DNA from: Clostridia bacterium
Lineage (GTDB): Bacteria > Bacillota_A > Clostridia > Oscillospirales > Butyricicoccaceae
DNA: 7,209 nt
Reading direction: 5' to 3'
Assembly (NCBI GenBank): GCA_017548175.1
Contig: JAFYMZ010000046.1
Coordinates: forward strand, 1 to 7,209
Position 1 is the stretch's first letter; each line of letters starts with the position of its first letter. Shown here one piece after another: positions 1 to 5,782 of this stretch. The translations under genes and the position numbers were made by a program. The notes under the pieces were generated by a model that saw only the letters and a program-made list of their open reading frames with translations, did no database searches and was not told where the DNA came from.

Positions 1-6
1 CAATTT

Positions 7-1401
7 TTAGGTTTCCGGGGGGACATCTTGTCCGGTTTGCAGCTGCGAAGTGACGTTTTTGATCCACTTGTTGCTGAGCAGACGGGGGATGGCGGCGATG
101 AGTTTGACGATATCTTCACTGGAAACACAGAGGAACACTGCCCACAGGGGGAGACCCAGTTTCACGCCCAGGAAGGCCAGCGGCACGCCAAAGAGCCATA
201 CCGCGCCCACGTCTACGATGGCGGCCCACAGGGTGTCGCCGCCGCTGCGGAGGATACCCACCACGATGCCGTTGCCCGTAGGACGGATGGTAAAGAGCAG
301 AGCGTTGAGCATCAGCAGCTGGAAAGCGAAGTCCAGCGTTTCCTGCGTGACGTTGTACATCGACAGGATGAAGGGCGTGGTAAAGTAAATGGTGAAGCAG
401 ATGAACAAACCTGCCAGCGGCATCAACAGTGCGAAGCGGCGGCTGTCCAGAATGGCGCCTTCTTCGTCGTTGGCACCGATGCGCTGGCCGATCATAATGC
501 TGCAGGCGCTGCCGATGCCGCGCTGCAGGACGAAGAAGAGCTGCATTACCGTGCTGGTGATCTGTACGGCGGCCACGGCGCTGGTACCCAACTGACCGTA
601 AGCCACGTTATACAGAGAATTACCCACCGACCAAAGGATCTCATTGCACAAAACCGGCAGGGTGGTGAAGACATAGGTTTTGATAAAACCGCGTTCCAGA
701 CCCAAAATACCGCGCAGAGGAATGGCGGATGGCAGGCGATTGCGATAGATGGTAAAGAGCAGCAGCCCGGCTTCCAAGCCGCGTGCAATGACGGTGGCGA
801 TAGCCGCGCCGCGCAGACCCAGTGCGGGGAAGCCCAGCAGACCGAAGATCAGTATGGCGTTGCCCACGGCATTGGTGATCACCGAAATTACGCTGGTGAC
901 GGTAGGCAGACGCACATTGCCCGTGCAGCGGCAGACGGTGGAGAAAATCATACTGATGGCGGTGAAGGGATAACTGAAGCCCACGATGAAGAGATAGTCG
1001 GCGGCCAAATCAATGACGTAGGCCTCGTGGACATACAACTGCACCAAGTATTGGGGGATCAGCAGCGCGCCGAGGGTAAAGACCGCGGTGGCAATGGTGC
1101 CGATGATGAGCATCAGGCTGCCGGTGCGGTGCACATTGACCCGGTCGCGGGTACCCCAGAACTGGGACAGGAAGACGGTGGCACCGGATGTGATGCCGAA
1201 CAGTGCCAGATTCAGCAGGAAAAAGATCTGGTTGGCGGCACCCGCGGCAGCAACGGCACCGTCGCCCAGACTGCCGATCATCACAACGTCGATCATATTG
1301 ACCGACGAGGCGACCAACTGCTGGATGGCTACCGGCAGCGCGATGGAAAAGGCGTGGCGCAAAAAGCCGGGATCAAAGAGTGTCTTGAGGGAATATTTCA
1401 T
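7..1401 (-). CDS. MATE family multidrug/Na+ antiporter, 464 aa
   Basis: Integral inner-membrane exporter of the MATE family (MatE domain twice), which extrudes cationic drugs or metabolites in exchange for Na+ or H+. The protein is hydrophobic throughout and fits about twelve membrane helices. The N-terminal half carries a MATE-like block (ALPVAIQQLVASSVNMIDV, about residues 22-40) and VFLSQFWGTRD near 76-86. The second half repeats the pattern with SIMIGQRIGAND at about 302-313, as expected for the internal duplication. Length is normal for the family. The frame is open to a GTG at 1407, but that codon overlaps the Shine-Dalgarno AGGAGG (1412-1407); ATG at 1401, 5 nt after the SD, is the better start. 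It lies 68 nt after ricT, beyond a terminator-like hairpin, so it may be a separate or attenuated unit. The substrate cannot be read from sequence. The family call is strong; a specific name such as NorM or DinF is not justified. Confidence 0.93.
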   Translation of the reverse strand: MKYSLKTLFDPGFLRHAFSIALPVAIQQLVASSVNMIDVVMIGSLGDGAVAAAGAANQIFFLLNLALFGITSGATVFLSQFWGTRDRVNVHRTGSLMLIIGTIATAVFTLGALLIPQYLVQLYVHEAYVIDLAADYLFIVGFSYPFTAISMIFSTVCRCTGNVRLPTVTSVISVITNAVGNAILIFGLLGFPALGLRGAAIATVIARGLEAGLLLFTIYRNRLPSAIPLRGILGLERGFIKTYVFTTLPVLCNEILWSVGNSLYNVAYGQLGTSAVAAVQITSTVMQLFFVLQRGIGSACSIMIGQRIGANDEEGAILDSRRFALLMPLAGLFICFTIYFTTPFILSMYNVTQETLDFAFQLLMLNALLFTIRPTGNGIVVGILRSGGDTLWAAIVDVGAVWLFGVPLAFLGVKLGLPLWAVFLCVSSEDIVKLIAAIPRLLSNKWIKNVTSQLQTGQDVPPET

Positions 1402-1406
1402 ACGCA

Positions 1407-1412
1407 CCTCCT
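1407..1412 (-). promoter_or_regulatory. Shine-Dalgarno site of the MATE gene, decides the start
   Basis: AGGAGG read on the minus strand, followed by TGCGT and then ATG at 1401. The upstream in-frame GTG (1407-1405) shares its first G with this site and so cannot be served by it. This supports ATG at 1401 as the true start. Confidence 0.8.
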
Positions 1413-1413
1413 G

Positions 1414-1434
1414 TATGGCGGTCTTGCCGCCATA
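1414..1434 (-). other. Hairpin between the ricT terminator and the MATE ribosome binding site
   Basis: Perfect 8-bp inverted repeat: TATGGCGG (minus strand), loop CAAGA, then CCGCCATA. It ends 1 nt before the AGGAGG of the MATE gene. No T-run follows it, so it is not a terminator. It could protect the 5' end of a MATE mRNA or tune access to the ribosome binding site. The structure is visible in the sequence; the function is inference. Confidence 0.55.
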
Positions 1435-1464
1435 AAAGACAGCCTGCCCGCAAGGGCAGGCTGT
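1435..1464 (-). terminator. Intrinsic terminator after ricT (short U-run)
   Basis: Minus-strand hairpin with a perfect 11-bp GC-rich stem, ACAGCCTGCCC, loop TTGC, then GGGCAGGCTGT, followed by CTTTTA. It starts 5 nt after the ricT stop codon. The stem is strong but the run has only four Ts, so read-through into the MATE gene is plausible. No T-run exists on the plus-strand side. Confidence 0.75.
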
Positions 1465-1469
1465 ATGAG

Positions 1470-2516
1470 TTATTCGGATTTTGCGGCCTTGTCGCCGTTT
1501 TTATGATGACGGCGGCGATGGCGGTTGCGGTTGTGACGGGGACGCTGTTCGCCTTCGCCCTGAGGCTTGGACTGCTCACCGGAGGGGGCGGCAGGCTTTT
1601 CGGCAGCGGGGGTCTGGGCACCCTGTGCGGCAGGCTTTTGCTCGCCGGCGGGTTTCTTGTTTCGGTCGCGGCGGCGGCGCTGCTGCTGACGGGGGCCCTT
1701 TTCACGGCCGGCACGCAGTACGGTGCACTCGTCACAACGGAAGGTGACGGGGGTGTCGGGGTTGTTCTGCAGACGGACTTTGCAGCAGCCCTTCAGCAGA
1801 GAGGTGTCGATGATGGTGCCGCGACCCTGCGGCGTGTCAACCAGACTCTCGTTGGGCGGGGTGGTGCGCAGCAGTTCCTGATAAGCGTCGTTTTCGTACT
1901 TCAGGCAGCACATCAAACGGCCGCAGGTGCCGGAGATCTTGGTGGGGTTCAGGGACAGACCCTGATCCTTTGCCATATTGATGGAGACGGGCTGGAAATC
2001 GTCCAGGAAGGTGCTGCAGCACAGGGGACGGCCGCAAATGCCCAGACCGCCGATCATCTTGGCCTCGTCACGGACACCGATCTGACGCAGCTCGATACGG
2101 GTGCGGAACACGCCGGCCAGATCCTTGACCAGATCGCGGAAGTCTACACGACCGTCCGCGCTGAAATAAAACAGGATCTTGCTGCGGTCAAAGGTATATT
2201 CTACGGCAACCAGCTTCATTTCCAGCTGATGCTTGGCGATTTTTTCTTCGCAGGTGCGGAAGGCCTTGTCCTCGAAGGCAAGGTTGTCTTCCATGGTCTT
2301 GCGGTCGGCAGGGGTGGCGATGCGCAACACTTTCTTCAGGGGCTTGACGATGGACTCGTCCGGCACCAGGTCGTTGCCCATCACGGCCTCGCCGTATTCC
2401 GCACCGCGGGCGGTTTCGACGATCACGTCCTGATCTTTTTCAACCTTCAGGCCGTTGGGGTCAAAATAATATACTTTTCCGACTTTTTTAAATCGGACAC
2501 CAATTACTTCAGTCAT
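1470..2516 (-). CDS. ricT: PSP1-domain protein RicT (YaaT), 348 aa
   Basis: Homologue of Bacillus YaaT/RicT, part of the RicA-RicF-RicT (Y-complex) that binds Fe-S clusters and aids RNase Y-dependent mRNA maturation, with effects on competence, biofilm and sporulation. The PSP1 core is complete. It contains two family-signature cysteine blocks: GICGRPLCC with Cys161, 166 and 167, and GTCGRLMCC with Cys198, 203 and 204. Two further cysteine pairs occur at 244-245 (KGCCKV) and 261/264 (CDEC). The Bacillus protein ends near residue 275; this one adds about 75 residues rich in Arg, Lys, Pro, Ala, Gln and His, with arginine clusters at 276-288 and 325-339, probably disordered. The start ATG is preceded by AAGGAAGG, which overlaps the holB stop; the gap to holB is 12 nt. 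Third gene of the darA-holB-ricT operon. The family call is very firm. Confidence 0.95.
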   Translation of the reverse strand: MTEVIGVRFKKVGKVYYFDPNGLKVEKDQDVIVETARGAEYGEAVMGNDLVPDESIVKPLKKVLRIATPADRKTMEDNLAFEDKAFRTCEEKIAKHQLEMKLVAVEYTFDRSKILFYFSADGRVDFRDLVKDLAGVFRTRIELRQIGVRDEAKMIGGLGICGRPLCCSTFLDDFQPVSINMAKDQGLSLNPTKISGTCGRLMCCLKYENDAYQELLRTTPPNESLVDTPQGRGTIIDTSLLKGCCKVRLQNNPDTPVTFRCDECTVLRAGREKGPRQQQRRRRDRNKKPAGEQKPAAQGAQTPAAEKPAAPSGEQSKPQGEGEQRPRHNRNRHRRRHHKNGDKAAKSE

Positions 2517-2528
2517 AGGGATCCTTCC

Positions 2529-3428
2529 TTAGCACCGGGCGCAAAAGGCCGACAAGGCTCCGGCCAAGGCCGAAGGAGACGGATTTTGTGCCAGCATGGT
2601 GCGCTGTTCTTTCAAATATTCAAAGACGCTGATCATCTGCCAGCTGCCACCGGACTTGGCGGCGGCGCACAAAAGCAGACAACATTCGTCACAAAAAGCG
2701 GCATATTCATCCCGGGACAGTTTGCCAAGGTTCTGGCAAACGGCAAATACAGCCAGTTCACCCCGGGGCAGAGCATCGATAAACTCGCCGGCCAACAGGC
2801 GGCTTTTGGGTGCGTCACCTTGCAGCAGGGCCAAAGCACGGCCCATCGCACCCTGCGAGGCAGCCATCGCAGCCCGGATCTGGGGCTCGGTGGCGGTGGG
2901 AACCTGCTGCTGCAGCGCGGCAAACAGCGGCGCGTCTTCCAGCGGTGCCAAGCGGAAGGGCTTGCAGCGGGAACGGACGGTTTGCAGCATGGCTTCCCGA
3001 TTTTCGCACAACAGAATGAATACGGAAGAAGCCGGTTCTTCCAGCACTTTCAGCAGTGCGTTCTGCGATTGCATATTTAGTCTGTCCGCTTGCTCGATGA
3101 CAAATACCTTGAAGTCACTTTCGCTGGCGCGGATGAAGTTTTTTGCACGCAGGTTGCGGATCTCTTCCAGATTGGGGGCTTTTTCCCCGTAGGTCAGCCA
3201 ATGGACATCGGGGTGGCTGCCGGCCAGAATGCGGCGGCAGGTGGGGCAGCGCAGGCAAGGGCCGTCAGGCTCTTTGCACAGAAGTCCCAGCACGATGTCG
3301 CGGGCAGCGGTACGCTTACCGATGCCTTGGGGGCCGTCCAGCAGGATGGAGGAGCCCAATCCGGAGGGGGGCAAGCGGAAAAGAGCGGCCTTTAGCCGCT
3401 CATTCCCTAAAAGATGCGGAAGACGCAT
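2529..3428 (-). CDS. holB: DNA polymerase III delta' subunit, 299 aa
   Basis: Clamp-loader subunit that, with DnaX and delta, loads the beta sliding clamp during replication. An AAA+ N-terminal domain is visible: Walker A-like DGPQGIGKRTA (31-41), a zinc module with four cysteines C51-x6-C58-x2-C61-x2-C64, a Walker B-like segment VFVIEQADRLN (108-118), the family block QNALLKVLEEPAS (122-134) and the SRC motif at 153-155. The C-terminal half is the less conserved helical collar domain. Length is a little under the usual 320-335. The ATG shares its A with the TGA of darA (TGATG), and no clear Shine-Dalgarno lies just upstream, so translation probably depends on termination-reinitiation from darA. 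Second gene of the operon. Confusion with DnaX is unlikely given the size and the position between darA and ricT. Confidence 0.93.
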   Translation of the reverse strand: MRLPHLLGNERLKAALFRLPPSGLGSSILLDGPQGIGKRTAARDIVLGLLCKEPDGPCLRCPTCRRILAGSHPDVHWLTYGEKAPNLEEIRNLRAKNFIRASESDFKVFVIEQADRLNMQSQNALLKVLEEPASSVFILLCENREAMLQTVRSRCKPFRLAPLEDAPLFAALQQQVPTATEPQIRAAMAASQGAMGRALALLQGDAPKSRLLAGEFIDALPRGELAVFAVCQNLGKLSRDEYAAFCDECCLLLCAAAKSGGSWQMISVFEYLKEQRTMLAQNPSPSALAGALSAFCARC

Positions 3429-3751
3429 CAGACTTTTTCGAAACGCTCTACGTCCAGAACGAAGATGGTAGCGCCGCCCACGGTAACCTCAACGGGCATA
3501 GAGGGGTAGAAATTGATACCGGCCTCGGAGGTGGTGGGGATCAGCTGCTTGCGGCTCTTGGAGTAGGTAGAGATGATATCGATGACATCCTGAACCTTGC
3601 TGTTATCCACACCAATCAGCACGGTCACGTTGCCGGCACGGAGAAAACCGCCGGTGGTGGACAGCTTGGTGACGGAGAAACCGTTCTTCATCAGATTCTG
3701 TACAACGGTAGAAGCGTCGTCAGCGTTCAGAATCGCAATAATCATTTTCAT
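3428..3751 (-). CDS. darA: Cyclic-di-AMP receptor, PII-like protein DarA (YaaQ/PstA), 107 aa
   Basis: Small trimeric cytosolic PII-like protein that binds c-di-AMP (CdAMP_rec family). The whole length matches: MKMIIAILNADDAS at the start, the conserved TKLSTTGGFLRAGNV block (28-42), and VEVTVGGATIFVLDVERF (86-103) at the end. The GGFLRAGN stretch and the flanking loops belong to the nucleotide-binding region in characterised homologues. The length equals the family norm (about 109). Its downstream partner in Firmicutes is unknown, so the signalling output cannot be stated. It is the first gene after a strong promoter, has an ideal AAAGGAGG (3768-3761) 9 nt before the ATG, and is joined to holB by a 1-nt overlap. 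The presence of DarA implies that the organism makes c-di-AMP. Confidence 0.96.
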   Translation of the reverse strand: MKMIIAILNADDASTVVQNLMKNGFSVTKLSTTGGFLRAGNVTVLIGVDNSKVQDVIDIISTYSKSRKQLIPTTSEAGINFYPSMPVEVTVGGATIFVLDVERFEKV

Positions 3752-3770
3752 AAATGGAGACCTCCTTTGT

Positions 3771-3787
3771 CTTGCAAATCTTACAAG
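3771..3787 (-). other. Stem-loop at the predicted 5' end of the darA mRNA
   Basis: Minus strand CTTGTAA, loop GAT, TTGCAAG: a 7-bp stem with one T-G wobble. It begins about 2 nt after the expected transcription start and ends 2 nt before the AAAGGAGG. A hairpin here could protect the mRNA from 5'-end-dependent decay. As DNA it is a near-palindrome at +1 and could instead be an operator. The structure is seen; the role is inferred. Confidence 0.4.
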
Positions 3788-3795
3788 TTACTATT

Positions 3796-3824
3796 ATTAT
3801 ACAGGATTTTTCGGGAGTTTTCAA
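3796..3824 (-). promoter_or_regulatory. Sigma-A promoter of the darA-holB-ricT operon
   Basis: TTGAAA (3824-3819), 17-nt spacer, TATAAT (3801-3796): five of six and six of six matches to consensus at the optimal spacing. Transcription would start near 3789, giving a leader of about 38 nt before darA. The -35 box overlaps the TGA stop of the upstream racemase gene (3823-3821). No convincing terminator separates the two, so this may be an internal promoter receiving read-through. Confidence 0.85.
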
Positions 3825-4957
3825 TCCTCAATTGCATATTCGGCGGCATTTTCCGGCATAACGGGCGGCGGTGCGGTATAGCGCCGGGGGATGCGCTCGG
3901 GTACGAAGACGGGGTCCACCTCGAACCAGGCGGAAGTGCCGGGGGACAGGTTCAGGCCGGTGGCATCTACGGTGGTATGGGTAGCGCCCACACGGCCGAT
4001 GATGCGTGCGCGCTTGCCGCCCACATTCACATAGTACCGGGAACGACCGAACAGAACGCGCAGGGCGTGGCGGAAACGGGCACCCAGACGGAAATCGCAG
4101 CGGATGGGCTGCACCAAAAAGCCGTCGGCATAACCCACCGGAATGATGGCCACTTCCATGGCCTGCTTGGTAACGTAATCGCCGCCTTCGCCGATGGTGG
4201 TACCCTTGGGCAGCCAGTTGATCTCGGCTACGGCAGATTCCAGTCGGCCTACCGGCTGCAGGCCGTACTCACCGCGGGCGCGGATGCGGCCGGTGAGGGC
4301 GCTGCCGATGCGCACGGCGTCCAGACAAGGTGCCTTGGCAAAGAACAGACCTTCGGAATCGGAGGCGTGCAGCATCCCGGGTTGGAAGCCGGCCTGCCGG
4401 ACCTTTTCTACCATTTGCATAAAGGCATCGTACTGTGCCTGCGTCTTTTTCCGGTTGGTGGCGGCGTTGGCATATTGGGTAAACATACCGGTGACATTCA
4501 GACTGGTGAGATAGCGGAATACCGCCAGCACACGCTCCAGTTCGTTGGGGGTAAAGCCATAGCGACCCAAACCGGTATCGATTTTGATATGCACATCGCA
4601 GGCCATTCCTTCGGCTTCGGCCATACCGTTCAGTGCCACGGCGGCATCGTAAGAGCCTACCGTTGCGGTGGCGCAAGCCTGCAGGATGATGCTGATATCC
4701 GCAGGACTGGTGGTGGAGTGGAGTACCAGAATTTCTTCCTCCTGAAAGCCCCAATCCCGCAGCTTCTGTGCATCCAGCGGCTCTACCACGGCAAAGCGGC
4801 GGATGCCTTTGGTGCGCAGCAAATCGGCCAGCATATGCAGATCCATACCGTAGGCGTTGGCCTTCAGCACGGGGATCACTTCTGCAGAGCCGGCTGCGGT
4901 GCGTACCACATCCAGATTGCTGAGGATCTTAGCGGTATCGATGGTCAGGATATTCAT
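3821..4957 (-). CDS. alr: Alanine racemase-family PLP enzyme, divergent, 378 aa
   Basis: Fold-type III PLP enzyme expected to interconvert L- and D-alanine for peptidoglycan. Residues numbered from ATG at 4957. Visible: PLP-lysine motif PVLKANAYG (Lys32, Tyr36), KIDTGLGRYGF with Arg132, DAVRIGSALTGR with Arg216 as PLP-nitrogen partner, VGYADGF with Tyr276 as the second catalytic base, and C-terminal RIPRRY. Several usual signatures differ: the THF-like motif reads TQYA, the HxANS motif reads HASDS, and the GRxxMDQ block of the C-terminal domain reads GRVGATH (321-327). The core catalytic pair is kept, so activity is likely, but substrate preference could differ. The frame extends to a GTG at 4966, which sits inside the Shine-Dalgarno; ATG is placed 8 nt after GGAGG. 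It lies 18 nt downstream of the HAD gene, probably in the same operon. Confidence 0.85.
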   Translation of the reverse strand: MNILTIDTAKILSNLDVVRTAAGSAEVIPVLKANAYGMDLHMLADLLRTKGIRRFAVVEPLDAQKLRDWGFQEEEILVLHSTTSPADISIILQACATATVGSYDAAVALNGMAEAEGMACDVHIKIDTGLGRYGFTPNELERVLAVFRYLTSLNVTGMFTQYANAATNRKKTQAQYDAFMQMVEKVRQAGFQPGMLHASDSEGLFFAKAPCLDAVRIGSALTGRIRARGEYGLQPVGRLESAVAEINWLPKGTTIGEGGDYVTKQAMEVAIIPVGYADGFLVQPIRCDFRLGARFRHALRVLFGRSRYYVNVGGKRARIIGRVGATHTTVDATGLNLSPGTSAWFEVDPVFVPERIPRRYTAPPPVMPENAAEYAIED

Positions 4958-4965
4958 ATGGTTCA

Positions 4966-4970
4966 CCTCC
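4966..4970 (-). promoter_or_regulatory. Shine-Dalgarno site of the racemase gene, decides the start
   Basis: GGAGG on the minus strand, then TGAACCAT and ATG at 4957. The in-frame GTG at 4966-4964 uses the last G of this site as its first base, so it has no room to serve as start. The ATG gives a protein beginning MNILTIDTAK. Confidence 0.8.
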
Positions 4971-4975
4971 GGGTG

Positions 4976-5782
4976 TTATGCCAGGGCCTCCGGGAAATAG
5001 CGACGGATGACTTCCAGGACACCGTAGCTGTTGTTATTTTCGCAAACGTAATCGGCCAGTGCTTTCAGTGCAGGGGTGGCGTTGGCCATGGCGCAGCCGA
5101 CACCGGCCCACGCCACCATATCGGCATCGTTGCCGCTGTCACCGCAGACCACGACTTCTTCCTGACGGATGCCGTAGTGTGCACACAGCACCTTCAGCGC
5201 TTCCGACTTGCAGACGCCCTTTTGCATCATTTCCACCAGAGTGGGGGTGGAGGAGGCGATATACAGGCGGTCGCCGGTGGCCTGTGAGAAGGTCTGCATC
5301 CGCAGGGGGACTTCTTCGGGCGCGCACATCGACATCATTTTGGGAGAGGGCTGCAGCTCTGCTTCGCTGAGTTTGCCCAATGCCACGGGGGGCAGGGTTT
5401 TGGAGTCGGGGTCCACCAGCGTTTCACGCACGATCTCGGCGGCGGCAACGTGATGATCCTGATACAGCTGCAGATACCAGCCGTGCGACTCACCGCAGCG
5501 GATGATGGCATCCTGCAGGTCTTTGGGCAGGGGACTGTACAGCAAGGGCGGATCGCCGGCGGCCGTTTGGATCAGTGCGCCGTTGTAGCAGATGAGGGGG
5601 GCCTTCAGACCCAGTTCCAGTGCATATTTTTGCACGGTGGGATACATTCGGCCGGTGGACAGGGTCACGATGATGCCGGCATCCATCAGTTTGGTGATGG
5701 CCTCGGCCACATCCTGGGGGATGGTATTGTCCCGCATCAGCAGGGTGCCATCCAAATCAAGGGCAAGCAGTTTGTAACTCAT
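4976..5782 (-). CDS. Cof-type HAD-IIB family phosphatase, 268 aa
   Basis: Cytosolic Mg2+-dependent hydrolase of the haloacid dehalogenase superfamily, probably acting on small phosphorylated metabolites such as sugar phosphates or nucleotide cofactors. All four motifs are present: I, ALDLDGTLL with nucleophile Asp9 and acid-base Asp11; II, TLSTGR with Ser42/Thr43; III, Lys192 in GVCKSEAL; IV, VVCGDSGNDADM with Asp215 and Asp219. The large insert between motifs II and III is the IIB-type cap. Length is typical (about 265-275). The frame is open further upstream to 5935, but those residues lie inside the preceding gene and are not HAD-like; ATG at 5782 has GGAG five nucleotides before it. It overlaps the upstream membrane-protein gene by 4 nt (ATGA), indicating translational coupling. 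The exact substrate is unknown; members of this family are often promiscuous. Confidence 0.93.
   Translation of the reverse strand: MSYKLLALDLDGTLLMRDNTIPQDVAEAITKLMDAGIIVTLSTGRMYPTVQKYALELGLKAPLICYNGALIQTAAGDPPLLYSPLPKDLQDAIIRCGESHGWYLQLYQDHHVAAAEIVRETLVDPDSKTLPPVALGKLSEAELQPSPKMMSMCAPEEVPLRMQTFSQATGDRLYIASSTPTLVEMMQKGVCKSEALKVLCAHYGIRQEEVVVCGDSGNDADMVAWAGVGCAMANATPALKALADYVCENNNSYGVLEVIRRYFPEALA

Noticed and set aside
28..1506. Plus-strand open frame of 492 codons opposite the MATE gene
   Set aside because: Composition is Gln/Gly/Asp/His-rich, which is typical of the antisense of a hydrophobic membrane protein; no domain or start signal.
1503..3080. Plus-strand open frame of 525 codons opposite ricT and holB
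   Set aside because: It lies opposite two firmly identified genes and has a low-complexity Gly/Ala/Gln composition without recognisable motifs.
3805..3834. Possible terminator for the racemase gene (AGGATT ... AATCCT)
   Set aside because: Only a 6-bp AT-rich stem with a 14-nt loop and no T-run after it; it also coincides with the darA promoter.
3143..5287. Long plus-strand open frame of 714 codons opposite darA, alr and the HAD gene
   Set aside because: Its translation is Gly/His/Gln-rich with no domain motifs, it has no ribosome binding site of note, and it lies opposite three genes with clear family motifs. It is a shadow caused by codon bias in a GC-rich genome.
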